Of a DNA stretch of 64,000 nucleotides, positions 54,603 to 63,525 are shown piece by piece. The first letter of the stretch is position 1. Each line of letters begins with the position of its first letter. This stretch comes from Rossellomorea pakistanensis (lineage in GTDB: Bacteria > Bacillota > Bacilli > Bacillales > Bacillaceae_B): contig NZ_JAFBDZ010000004.1 in NCBI RefSeq assembly GCF_016908495.1, positions 186,001 through 250,000 of the forward strand, read 5' to 3'. A program made the position numbers and the translations under genes. The notes beneath the pieces were generated by a model. The model did no database searches, was not told the DNA's origin, and worked only from the letters and a program-made list of their open reading frames with translations.

Positions 54603-56582
54603 TTAACGAATGACCTCTATCGATGACCCATCCTCCCTATTAGAAATCAAGATGACCTCTCCACAGACTTGATATTGGTCAGCAATAAAGCTATCGGATC
54701 CGGTTAATGAGCAAATGATGAGATCTTCCACATCGCCCATTTGAATGTGAAAAGCAAGAACATCAGAGTCCGCTTCTTTTCGTTCCTTTATTGAGCTGAC
54801 AGGAAGAGATTTCACTCGAAGAGATACATCCTCCCCAGCCTGAGAAGGAACAATGATGAACGGAGCAGCGAACTGTTTTCGGTTTTTGTATTGAAGCATG
54901 GCATGCGGGGCCGAAGCAAGTTGATTATAATGTCTTGATATCAGTCCTTTTTTCAGCTCTAGTTGATCTTCCTTTGAAAAAGCGAGGGGAAGAATTTTAA
55001 TATTTGTTCCTTCTTTATATGTCGTGAAAAGTTCATTACGGTCATTCCATTCCAATTGGGTATGCTCGGGAAAATGAAAATGTTGTTCATAATTGTGTGT
55101 GCCGTTTGATTCAAACGAATCGATTACAAACCAGTAAAGTGACTTTCTATAAAATACTCTTCGGGTAACGTGAACCGGAGAAGGAAGGCGCCAAAATCCG
55201 GTATGAGACGACTGTGAATAATCGTAACGCTCATGAAATCGAACGAAAGAATCAATCGGGCGCGGACATTGCTCCCACTCCCATGTTCCTTTATAGATCG
55301 AAGGAGAAAGGCCATCGACCGTAACCGTATTATGGCGGTTGGCGGCTTTAAAATATTCTCGCTCTTGCGTCTCACAATACGTGTAGCGTCCCCCATCTAC
55401 TAAAAATTCACGGCCGTCTGTCATCAGTTCCAAATGAAGAGTATCATCATGGCCATGTCCTTTGTTCACTTGTCCCAAAATCCCATGGTCAAACAAAAGG
55501 TAATCATCTTTGTGGCTCCACCCGTTTCTCATGACCGTCACTCCCGCCTGTTGAAAAGAAACAGAACAATCCTGCGGCAGTTCTTCTGTAAGAGACGAGT
55601 ATATTTTTAGCCCTTCCTCACCGAAATACCAAAGGAAATCAAGACCAATTTGATGATTGGACAAATCAAATAAATCTGACCGCTTTAATAGCACGGCTCC
55701 AATGGCTAATACGCCTCTCACATCTGTATCATCACTATCCCCCAGCATCGGCTGATGACCGTTTGGCTTCATGAACCCAAAGGACGCCGTCAACATTCGA
55801 TCGACTGCTGCATTTACAAAGCATGGCACGGAAATTCGATTTCGTTGAAGTACGATGGTGATTTCTATCAGGCAAAACAATACTTCATGATGATACATGG
55901 GAGACTGCTCATTTTGGTATCCGTCATCAGGAATTTGTAATTCAATCATCTTTTCAAGTCGGCTGATCGCTGCGTTTAACCATTCATTCTTCATGCTTTT
56001 TTCCATCATAAAAGCAGATTGCAATAAACCATTTGTTTCAATGAAACCCCAGTTGCTTTGAAAATCAAAAGGTGTAAACAAGCGGGATAAATACTCCCCA
56101 TGCTCCTTCAGTTGCTTATAAAAAAGAGCGTCATCTTCCTTACTCCAGTTTGCAGAACTAGAAATATAAGAATGCCCTTTTAACCAATTGACAAGGCGAA
56201 TCCCTGCATCGATTTTTCGATAGGTTAAGGGATGAATAGTGGGATCTTGGTTAGCCAAAACCCAATCATAGAATAGACGTTTCCAATGATGAACAAATTC
56301 TTCCTCACCGGTTAACAGGTAGGATTGGCCAATCTCTGCCATAAAACGGTGACGGTTCAACATAAAGGTCCATTCTTCATCCTCATTTAAGCGATACGTC
56401 CAATCGATTTTATTTGAAAAAGATACAGGTTCTTCACATCGTTCCATATCCCACGGATGTGTGAACACAAAGCGGTTTTGACAGGCTTCCTTCGCTCGAA
56501 ACAGAAGTTCACGGGTTTCTTTTCCGCATAGTTTCCAGGACATCTTTTTCAAAAAATCGGTTTCTTCAACGCCAACATACAT
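54603..56582 (-). CDS. Heparinase II/III-family lyase, intracellular
   Basis: A 659-residue protein with an N-terminal alpha/alpha-toroid (about 30-310; SNWGFIETNGLLQSAF) and a C-terminal heparinase II/III beta-sandwich (about 345-600; KGHGHDDTLHLELMTDGREF, then VDGGRYTY and ANRHNTVTVDG). There is no signal peptide, so it acts on imported oligosaccharides, probably as an exo-lyase that produces more unsaturated uronate or breaks longer GAG fragments. The exact polysaccharide lyase family (PL12, 15, 21, 33 or other) cannot be fixed by eye. It lies between kduI and kdgK. Confidence 0.85.
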   Translation of the reverse strand: MYVGVEETDFLKKMSWKLCGKETRELLFRAKEACQNRFVFTHPWDMERCEEPVSFSNKIDWTYRLNEDEEWTFMLNRHRFMAEIGQSYLLTGEEEFVHHWKRLFYDWVLANQDPTIHPLTYRKIDAGIRLVNWLKGHSYISSSANWSKEDDALFYKQLKEHGEYLSRLFTPFDFQSNWGFIETNGLLQSAFMMEKSMKNEWLNAAISRLEKMIELQIPDDGYQNEQSPMYHHEVLFCLIEITIVLQRNRISVPCFVNAAVDRMLTASFGFMKPNGHQPMLGDSDDTDVRGVLAIGAVLLKRSDLFDLSNHQIGLDFLWYFGEEGLKIYSSLTEELPQDCSVSFQQAGVTVMRNGWSHKDDYLLFDHGILGQVNKGHGHDDTLHLELMTDGREFLVDGGRYTYCETQEREYFKAANRHNTVTVDGLSPSIYKGTWEWEQCPRPIDSFVRFHERYDYSQSSHTGFWRLPSPVHVTRRVFYRKSLYWFVIDSFESNGTHNYEQHFHFPEHTQLEWNDRNELFTTYKEGTNIKILPLAFSKEDQLELKKGLISRHYNQLASAPHAMLQYKNRKQFAAPFIIVPSQAGEDVSLRVKSLPVSSIKERKEADSDVLAFHIQMGDVEDLIICSLTGSDSFIADQYQVCGEVILISNREDGSSIEVIR

Positions 56583-56655
56583 GAATTCCTCATCCTTTTA
56601 CCTAACCGTTTTCCGCTTGGGAGGAAAAGTTCTGTGTTCCCCCAGGCGAATGACA

Positions 56656-57486
56656 TTATTTCAACTCTTCCATTGAGACCCCTTCCATATCCTCAAAGGT
56701 GTAATTCTCTCCTGCCATCGCCCAAATAAAGGTATAGCTTCCTGTCCCAATCCCTGAGTGAATCGACCAGCTTGGAGAGATCACCGATTGTTCATTTTTT
56801 ATCACGAGATGACGAGTCTCTTCCGGTTTGCCCATAAAGTGAAAAATGCGTGTATTTGGTTCCATATCAAAATATAAATAGATTTCTGAACGGCGATCAT
56901 GGATATGCGCCGGCATCGTATTCCACATACTGTTATCTTCAAGCAGCGTCATCCCGAGCATGAGCTGACAGCTTTGAATTCCATCGGCATGGATATACTT
57001 ATAGATCGTTCGTTTATTCGATTCCTTCACTGAACCAAGGTGAACAGGTGTTGCTTCCTCGATCCCCATTATCTTCGTTACAAGAACCTCATGGGCAAGA
57101 GTAGAAACAAAGTAGAACTTAGCAGGAGTTGCATCATCTACATTTCGGAACAGGACTTCTTTCGTCCCTTTTGCCACATACAAACAGTCTTTTGTGTTTA
57201 ACTCATATTCCACGCCATCAGCGAGAACTCTTCCCGTTCCTCCGATGTTGACGATGCCCAATTCCCGGCGCTCAAGAAAATAATCTGTTTTTAATGTATC
57301 TGGATCCTCTAAATAAAGACCATTATCCGAAGGCACGGCTCCACCGACAATCATCCGATCCTCATGGGTATAGGACATCTTCACTTCACCCTTTTGGAAT
57401 AAAGACTCCATCAAAAAATTTTCTCGTAACTCTGCTGTATTCATTCTTTCCACTTCTTTAAAATGTCTAGCATGTCTCACTTCCAT
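56656..57486 (-). CDS. kduI: 5-keto-4-deoxyuronate isomerase
   Basis: Isomerises 4-deoxy-5-ketouronate, released by GH88, to 3-deoxy-D-glycero-2,5-hexodiulosonate. The 276-residue bicupin has the zinc site in MPAHIHDRRSEIYLYFDM (His, His, Glu), with a further His in WSIHSGIGTGSYTFIWAM. The opening MEVRHARHFKEVERMNTAEL matches KduI. It lies 40 bases after kduD, with GGAGGAG before the start. Confidence 0.94.
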   Translation of the reverse strand: MEVRHARHFKEVERMNTAELRENFLMESLFQKGEVKMSYTHEDRMIVGGAVPSDNGLYLEDPDTLKTDYFLERRELGIVNIGGTGRVLADGVEYELNTKDCLYVAKGTKEVLFRNVDDATPAKFYFVSTLAHEVLVTKIMGIEEATPVHLGSVKESNKRTIYKYIHADGIQSCQLMLGMTLLEDNSMWNTMPAHIHDRRSEIYLYFDMEPNTRIFHFMGKPEETRHLVIKNEQSVISPSWSIHSGIGTGSYTFIWAMAGENYTFEDMEGVSMEELK

Positions 57487-57526
57487 TGTTTTTTCTCCTC
57501 CAGTTTATCTATTTTTTTCAATATCA

Positions 57527-58282
57527 TTAAGAGCTCATCCAACCGCCATCTACACATAAAATATGTCCCGTCACATAATCAGAAGCCTCTGACGCTAAAA
57601 AGACAACAGGTCCTTCTAAATCGCTTGGATTTCCCCAGCGTTTCGTCGGAATACGGGATAAAATCGATTCGCTTCGTTCTGGATCCTTCCGCAATGCTTC
57701 CGTATTATCTGTCGCCATATAACCAGGAGCAATCGCATTGACATTCACTCCTTGAGAAGACCATTCATTGGCAAGGGATTTGGTCAAACCAGCAATTCCA
57801 TGTTTGCTGACAGTGTAAGCGGGAACCCTTATCCCTCCTTGAAATGAAAGCATAGAAGCAATGTTGATGATTTTCCCTTTTTGATGCTCCAGCATATGAT
57901 TTCCAATGATCGAACTCATGGTAAACACAGCATTTAGGTTCATATCGAGTACCTCTTTCCAATCTTCTTGACTAAAATCCTTCGCTGGGGAACGGCGAAT
58001 AATGCCGGCATTATTCACGAGAATATCAATTCTTCCCACACTCTCAATGGCTTCATTTGCCGCTCTTTCCACTTCTTCGCTACTGGACATATCGGCAGGT
58101 ATAGCATAAAATTTCCGTCCGAGCTGTTCGACTGCTTCTTTTGTATCTTGCATATTACTCACACTGATTCCGACAATATCAGCCCCAGCCTTTGCTAAGC
58201 CGAGCACCATTCCTTTTCCAAGTCCACGGCTTATGCCTGTGACAATCGCTGTTTTCCCTACTAACGAAAACGCATGCTCCAT
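57527..58282 (-). CDS. kduD: 2-dehydro-3-deoxy-D-gluconate 5-dehydrogenase (KduD)
   Basis: A short-chain dehydrogenase that reduces the diketo intermediate to KDG with NAD(P)H. It has 251 residues. The cofactor motif is TGISRGLGKGM, NNAG lies in ILVNNAGIIRR, Ser in INIASMLSFQGG and the catalytic Tyr/Lys in VPAYTVSKHGIAG; the C-terminus is YVTGHILCVDGGW. The ATG at 58282 has GGGAGGAG; an ATG at 58297 overlaps that site. It is the first enzyme gene after the binding lipoprotein terminator. Confidence 0.93.
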   Translation of the reverse strand: MEHAFSLVGKTAIVTGISRGLGKGMVLGLAKAGADIVGISVSNMQDTKEAVEQLGRKFYAIPADMSSSEEVERAANEAIESVGRIDILVNNAGIIRRSPAKDFSQEDWKEVLDMNLNAVFTMSSIIGNHMLEHQKGKIINIASMLSFQGGIRVPAYTVSKHGIAGLTKSLANEWSSQGVNVNAIAPGYMATDNTEALRKDPERSESILSRIPTKRWGNPSDLEGPVVFLASEASDYVTGHILCVDGGWMSS

Positions 58283-58337
58283 ATTTTCTCCTCCCATCGA
58301 TCGTTTACTAAGAAGTCCTCCTCACTCAAATGAAAAG

Positions 58338-58365
58338 GCACCGCATTTAAAATGATGCAGTGCCT
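58338..58365 (-). terminator. Intercistronic terminator after the binding lipoprotein gene
   Basis: Leftward, AGGCACTGCAT pairs with ATGCGGTGCCT (one mismatch) and TTTTC follows. It sits between the SBP gene and kduD. Partial read-through would give high SBP and lower enzyme levels from one promoter, a common design in sugar ABC operons. Confidence 0.72.
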
Positions 58366-58387
58366 ATTTTATTGCCAAAAGGTAGAC

Positions 58388-59695
58388 TTAATTCCCTACC
58401 TCATACTCACCTTCATACTTACTGGCCCACTCTTCCTCTACACGTTTCTTAATATTCTTAATGGCTTTATCCACACTCTGCTCGCCAATAAGTGCTAACT
58501 CACCTTCTTGCTTATAGATTTGTTCGACGACAACAGTCTTCACTCCAGGGATCATTGGATACTCTGGATATTCTTTTGCTTCTAGGAAGTACTGTAGATT
58601 TTCTGGTTTTTGAGAGCTGTCACCCAGGTACGCCTTTTTCACATCTTCATTCGTATACCCTGTAAGATACCCCTCAGAAGCGAATAATTCCGCTCCTTCT
58701 TTTCCAGTCATATAGCTAAGGACTTTAAATGCTGCTTCCTTATGCTCGGAGTTTTTGTTCATCATTAACGTCACAGGTAAAGCCAGTGTCGTGTTTTTCG
58801 CTACCCCTTCAGGATGCGGAATCGGAACAACATCCCAATCAAAGGAAATGTCTCCTTCCGCTTCTGCTTGACGAAGCTGTGCCACATGCCAATCCCCAAT
58901 GATATTCATCGCTATATTTCCTTTTTGAAATGCCGCATTATAATGGGCACCAGTCGTTACCTGCTCTGACCATTTCATAATCGAACCATCTTTTTCTAAA
59001 TCCAAACGGAACTGAAGACCATCCTTAAATGGAGATAGATCCTTATCAATGATCGTTGCCCCTCCTTGTACACCCTGCATATACCAAGTTTGCGGCCATT
59101 GTTGGATATAAGCTCCATACACTTTGTCCCCACCGCTGCCACTTGTCATTTTCTTCGCAAGTTCGCGGAACTCACTCCAAGTCATATCATCACTCGGATA
59201 CTCAACACCTTTTTCATCAAATAAATCCTTGTTGTAATACATCATCCAATTCGATTTACGGTAAGGAAGACCTAAAATATCTCCATTCATTTTCATCGAA
59301 TCATACATCGTCCCATACCCGGCAACATCAATGCCACTCTCTTTAATCCGTTTATTAAGAGGCTCCAAGATTCCTGTATCCACTAAAGAATCGATTTGAC
59401 CGGCAAACAAGTCATAGCTCGTCCCACCTGAAAGCTGGATCCGTAATTTCTCGTAGTATTGCTGCTGTGGAAAACTATCAAACTCAATGTTAATATTCGG
59501 ATTCTCTTTCTTAAACTGCTCATAGGCGCGCTCAAACGTTGGCAAATCAGCTGGAAACACAGCGACCTTTAAATTCACTTCTTCCCCCGAACCCGATCCG
59601 CCGCTCCCGTCAGTTGATGACGAACCAGAACAACCGGCTAAAACCCCAAACACTAGAATCAAAACAGACACCATGATAGAAAAGGTCTTCTTCAA
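58388..59695 (-). CDS. Extracellular sugar-binding lipoprotein of the GAG ABC importer
   Basis: A CUT1-type solute-binding lipoprotein of 435 residues. The signal MKKTFSIMVSVLILVFGVLA ends in the lipobox LAGC (Cys22), followed by a Ser/Gly linker. The mature part has the type 1 binding-protein motifs (AVFPADLPTFERAYEQFKKE and ALPVTLMMNKNSEHKEAA). It starts at a TTG after GGGGGAAGTG. It heads the second GAG operon, and the conserved promoter module lies 27-117 bases upstream. It should partner with the permeases at 47917-49767. Confidence 0.92.
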   Translation of the reverse strand: MKKTFSIMVSVLILVFGVLAGCSGSSSTDGSGGSGSGEEVNLKVAVFPADLPTFERAYEQFKKENPNINIEFDSFPQQQYYEKLRIQLSGGTSYDLFAGQIDSLVDTGILEPLNKRIKESGIDVAGYGTMYDSMKMNGDILGLPYRKSNWMMYYNKDLFDEKGVEYPSDDMTWSEFRELAKKMTSGSGGDKVYGAYIQQWPQTWYMQGVQGGATIIDKDLSPFKDGLQFRLDLEKDGSIMKWSEQVTTGAHYNAAFQKGNIAMNIIGDWHVAQLRQAEAEGDISFDWDVVPIPHPEGVAKNTTLALPVTLMMNKNSEHKEAAFKVLSYMTGKEGAELFASEGYLTGYTNEDVKKAYLGDSSQKPENLQYFLEAKEYPEYPMIPGVKTVVVEQIYKQEGELALIGEQSVDKAIKNIKKRVEEEWASKYEGEYEVGN

Positions 59696-59721
59696 TTTTC
59701 ACTTCCCCCTTTTTCAATTGG

Positions 59722-59812
59722 AATTTCCTATATCCCAATTGTAAGGGGTTTCAATCTTGTCGATAAGATGAAAGATTTATACCCCTTTTTTCTGATTTTT
59801 CTGAATTAGTTT
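59722..59812 (-). promoter_or_regulatory. Conserved GAG promoter module, copy B
   Basis: The minus strand shows TTCAGAAAAATCAGAAAAAA, AGGGGTATAAA and, about 32 bases on, TTGAAACCCCTTACA followed 16 bases after TTGAAA by TATAGG. Order, spacing and most bases match copy A at 49912-50005. It precedes the binding lipoprotein operon. The remaining gap, 59813-60047, is AT-rich with no other element that I can support. Confidence 0.68.
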
Positions 59813-60047
59813 TGATTAAGTTAATGTAGAAATTTGTATTAGTACTTAATCCGTTTTATTTTTACGTAGTTGCTAAAAATCAGTTTCTTCATAAAAAATG
59901 ATTCTTTTTCTCTTTCCTTGAGCATTCCCCTTTTTATGCGCCTCTTTAATTCATTTATGAGCCTTCCCTCGGCTCTTGTGCTCCCAACGATTTTTGAGCC
60001 TGCTTTTCCTTTTTTATCAAATAAGGATTAGCCAGTTAAATTGAAAT

Positions 60048-60068
60048 AGGGGTAATTTGTTTACCCCT
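60048..60068. promoter_or_regulatory. AGGGGTAA/TTACCCCT inverted repeat upstream of the chondroitinase gene
   Basis: AGGGGTAA and its exact complement TTACCCCT are separated by five bases. The element lies 84 bases before the chondroitinase-type PL8 start. AGGGGTA is shared with promoter modules A and B, so it may be a variant operator of the same regulator. Confidence 0.55.
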
Positions 60069-60151
60069 TCCCTATCCTTCAACTCTACTAATAGAATTAA
60101 GATTGTGAATATTCACAAAAGTATTCCTAATTTATGAAAGGAGCTGAGCCA

Positions 60152-63100
60152 TTGAATAATTTTAGAGTTAAAAAAGATAAGGATCCAGTTACTCGTTCAA
60201 AGACGACCCCGATTCACTTGAAAAGCTATGGAAAGAAACTCATGGCATTATCGCTTACTGCTAGTTTGACTGTTCCCATGTCAATTGCCATGCCTGATGC
60301 ATTAGCATCTGATAGGAGCTATTTGGGAGAAAGCGTTGAAACCAATGAGGAAAATGTTGCAGATCGTGCCCAATCTCTTGAACAAGATGCACTAGCTCAA
60401 GGCATTCCCTTATTTATGTTTGAAAATGGCGTACCTAAGACTTTCAAGGCAAAAAACGGCGGTAACATTGAAGTCGATAACCGACATTATAAGGACGGGA
60501 GACACTCTCTTAAATGGAATTATGAGAAGGGTTCAAAGCTAGAAGTGAAAGAAAAAATTAAATTCAAACCCTTTGTTCCTAATAACAGCGACCAATCCAT
60601 TGAGACGTTTGTTGTCTGGGTATATAATGAGGAACCTAAAGAGGGTACCGTAACGTTTCAATTCGGCAGAGGAAATAAGGCCGACAGCTGGTTTGAAATG
60701 AATCTTAATTTCAGTGGGTGGAGAACGGCATGGGTATCATTTGAGCGGGATATGGAAGGAACCCCTCATCCAGCGATGAACCGAATGTCGATCATTGCCC
60801 CCGAATCTGGATCAGGTACACTCTATTTTGACTCCATGATGCTTTCTACACCGCTTGATCCCCGTCATCATACACCAGATTCACAAGTTCCATTCGTGAA
60901 CCCCAACATCATGAAATCAGCAAACGCCCATTGGCTTGGCCTTTTACATTTTTCGAGACTCACACCACCAGAACCTCAAAGTGAAGTAACAGAAGCCGAT
61001 CTGTCTGCAATCAAGAAAATAGAGGATACATTTACAGAGCTAGTTTTCAAGAAGCGAACCGTGACAGACTCCCTACTTGCCGATATCCGATCTCGTTATG
61101 CTGAATTCGGGATTGAGCGTGAAGGTGAAGTTATCCGCGGTAGCTCTCTGTTTATGCCGCATTTTGATCAGGTACCCGCTTCAATGAAAGAGGCATTTAA
61201 AGAACTGAGCAATACGATTGATCTCCGGGACTATACAGACTTTATGCAATTGGTAGCGGATACCTATCTATCTACTGATGATGAAGGTTTTCGGAATGAA
61301 TTGAAGTCTATGTATATCAATCTATCTGATCATCTTGCCGATCAAGGCTGGGATTATGGAAGCGGTCAAGGAACCATGCATCATCTCGGCTATAATATCC
61401 GAGGTTTATACTCTTCCGCATTCTTAATGCGTGACGTTTTACGAGAAGCCGGCATTCTGGAACGAACCCAAGAAACCTTGTTTTGGCTAAGCGGTGCAGG
61501 GAGAATGTATACCCCTAAGGAAGAAGTTATGGGAAATATTGATATTCTAAATACAACGTTGAACGGAATGCTGTCTAGTATTCTCGTTCAAGAAAATACG
61601 GTGGAAAAAGTCCGGGATATGAAAAGCTTTACTTCCTGGCTGTCACAGGGGCTTCGTCCGGCAAAAGGGTTGGAACCTGCTTTTAAGAAGGACGGATCTG
61701 CTTATCATCACGCCAATCATTATCCTGCCTATGCGAAAGATGCCTTTAAGGGGGTGACACCAATCGTGTACGTTCTTTCCGGTACTCCCTATAGGATTGC
61801 TAAAGATGCGCACGAAACCTTGAAAAAGGCCCTGCTTTCTATGAGGCTTTATTCAAATAAAACTCAGTGGCTAATCAGCATTTCTGGTCGTCATCCTGAT
61901 GGAAAAGGGGCTTTAGTTCTTCCCCCATACCGTTATATGGCCCTGGCCGGATCCCCTGATGGAGAAGAGGAAATTGACCGTGAAGTCGCAGCTGCCTACA
62001 TAAGGCTGGCCGAAACAGAGGATGCAACGGTCCGCAGGTTTAAAGCGATAGGAATCGAAGCTGAGCCAGACCCGAATGGATTTTGGTCGATGAATTATGC
62101 CAATCTTGGGTTGCACAGACGTGACAATTGGCTTGTCGGCGTCAAAGGCTACAGCCGATATTTATGGGGGAACGAAACCTATCAGAACGCCAATCTTTAC
62201 GGTCGCTATATGTCATACGGACAAATGCAAATTATGGGCTATGATAACCACAAAGACAGCGGTTACGTCCATGATGGCTGGGATTGGAACCGCTGGCCCG
62301 GCACTACGACCATTCATCTTCCGTTTGATCAGTTGAAATCAGATGTCCGTAATGTTGATCGTTTTAGCGGGATTGAGGAAATGCTCATTTCTGATGAAAC
62401 CTATTCAGGAAGCTTAAGCGTTGAAGGAAAAAATGGCATGTTCGCGATGAAGCTTCACGAGCACCCTAAATATGATGAAACCCATCGTGCCCGCAAATCC
62501 TACTTTTTCTTTGAGAACCGGATTGTAGCACTTGGGTCTAACATCGAAAACGAAGATAGCGAACATTCAACAGAGACGACCTTATTCCAGAACCACATGC
62601 CGAAGGAGACAGATCCGATTTGGATGTCTAATGAAGGAGCGATTACTGAATTTCCGTATACTGATCGAGAGGAGCTTACCGAGGATGCATGGGTGATCGA
62701 CAATAAAGGAAACGGATTCTTTGTTCCTGAAGGACAAACGATTGCGATGTCTCGATCACTCCAGTATTCCAAACACCAGAAGAACGGATCAGATACATCC
62801 GGAAAGTTCGCCACTGCCTGGATTGATCACGGCAAAGCTCCTAAAGATGGAACCTATCAATACGCTGTATTAGTCAAAACCAATGCAGAACAAATGAAGG
62901 TATTCTCACAATCGATGGCCGATGAAGACCAATCTCCATATACGGTCTTACAGCAAGATCGCATGGCCCATATCGTAAAGGACAGAGCTACTGGCATCAC
63001 CGGTTATACTTTATTTGAAGCAAATGACGCGATTAATCAAGGTATCGTACAGTCAGTGGACACCCCTTCTATGGTCATGACCCGTAAAAATGGTTCTGAT

Positions 63101-63382
63101 CTCATCCTGAGTGTGGTTGATCCTGATTTAAGATTGTATGAAGGAATTGAAGAAGACCAGTATGACGAGAATGGAGTTCAAAAAGAAGTGAGCATCTACT
63201 CGCGAACATGGCGTCATTCAGAAAGTATCATGCGTCCAATGAAGCTGACGATTAAAGGCGAATGGAAATTGACATCTACAGACGAACGTGTGCGCATCCT
63301 TTCATCTGAGAATGGACGTACTGTTTTGGAGTTTGATTGTAAGGATGCTGAGCCTATGGAGATTGCTTTGGAGCCTAAATGA
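60152..63382 (+). CDS. Chondroitin sulfate ABC lyase-type PL8 enzyme (secreted)
   Basis: A secreted endo- or exo-lyase for chondroitin/dermatan sulfate, possibly also hyaluronan. It has about 1,076 residues: a long basic n-region with a signal peptide (LMALSLTASLTVPMSIAMPD, ALA cleavage near 50), a jelly-roll domain (about 75-240; HYKDGRHSLKWNYEKGSKL), an alpha/alpha-toroid (about 245-600) and beta-sandwich domains. Compared with Proteus chondroitinase ABC as I recall it, the tetrad is present: His520 and Tyr527 in SAYHHANHYPAYA, Arg580 in ISGRHP, Glu675 in LWGNETY. GWDWNRWPGTTTIHLP is also shared. I prefer the TTG at 60152, spaced from AAAGGAG; the ATG at 60134 overlaps it. It is monocistronic. 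Confidence 0.9.
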   Translation: MNNFRVKKDKDPVTRSKTTPIHLKSYGKKLMALSLTASLTVPMSIAMPDALASDRSYLGESVETNEENVADRAQSLEQDALAQGIPLFMFENGVPKTFKAKNGGNIEVDNRHYKDGRHSLKWNYEKGSKLEVKEKIKFKPFVPNNSDQSIETFVVWVYNEEPKEGTVTFQFGRGNKADSWFEMNLNFSGWRTAWVSFERDMEGTPHPAMNRMSIIAPESGSGTLYFDSMMLSTPLDPRHHTPDSQVPFVNPNIMKSANAHWLGLLHFSRLTPPEPQSEVTEADLSAIKKIEDTFTELVFKKRTVTDSLLADIRSRYAEFGIEREGEVIRGSSLFMPHFDQVPASMKEAFKELSNTIDLRDYTDFMQLVADTYLSTDDEGFRNELKSMYINLSDHLADQGWDYGSGQGTMHHLGYNIRGLYSSAFLMRDVLREAGILERTQETLFWLSGAGRMYTPKEEVMGNIDILNTTLNGMLSSILVQENTVEKVRDMKSFTSWLSQGLRPAKGLEPAFKKDGSAYHHANHYPAYAKDAFKGVTPIVYVLSGTPYRIAKDAHETLKKALLSMRLYSNKTQWLISISGRHPDGKGALVLPPYRYMALAGSPDGEEEIDREVAAAYIRLAETEDATVRRFKAIGIEAEPDPNGFWSMNYANLGLHRRDNWLVGVKGYSRYLWGNETYQNANLYGRYMSYGQMQIMGYDNHKDSGYVHDGWDWNRWPGTTTIHLPFDQLKSDVRNVDRFSGIEEMLISDETYSGSLSVEGKNGMFAMKLHEHPKYDETHRARKSYFFFENRIVALGSNIENEDSEHSTETTLFQNHMPKETDPIWMSNEGAITEFPYTDREELTEDAWVIDNKGNGFFVPEGQTIAMSRSLQYSKHQKNGSDTSGKFATAWIDHGKAPKDGTYQYAVLVKTNAEQMKVFSQSMADEDQSPYTVLQQDRMAHIVKDRATGITGYTLFEANDAINQGIVQSVDTPSMVMTRKNGSDLILSVVDPDLRLYEGIEEDQYDENGVQKEVSIYSRTWRHSESIMRPMKLTIKGEWKLTSTDERVRILSSENGRTVLEFDCKDAEPMEIALEPK

Positions 63383-63417
63383 TGATTGTTGGGAAGGTTG
63401 AATAGAATTGTTCAATA

Positions 63418-63455
63418 GAAAGAGACACCTTGTTTTTTGTCGAGGTGTCTCTTTC
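63418..63455 (+). terminator. Intrinsic terminator of the chondroitinase gene
   Basis: GAAAGAGACACCT (63418-63430) and its exact complement (63443-63455) form a 13-bp stem with a 12-base loop, 35 bases after the stop. It may also serve the convergent small gene. Confidence 0.82.
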
Positions 63456-63525
63456 TTACAATATAAGTACTTCCTTTTCTCTACTAAAAATTATTTACTT
63501 GTAAATTAGTTCAATTTTATAAAAT

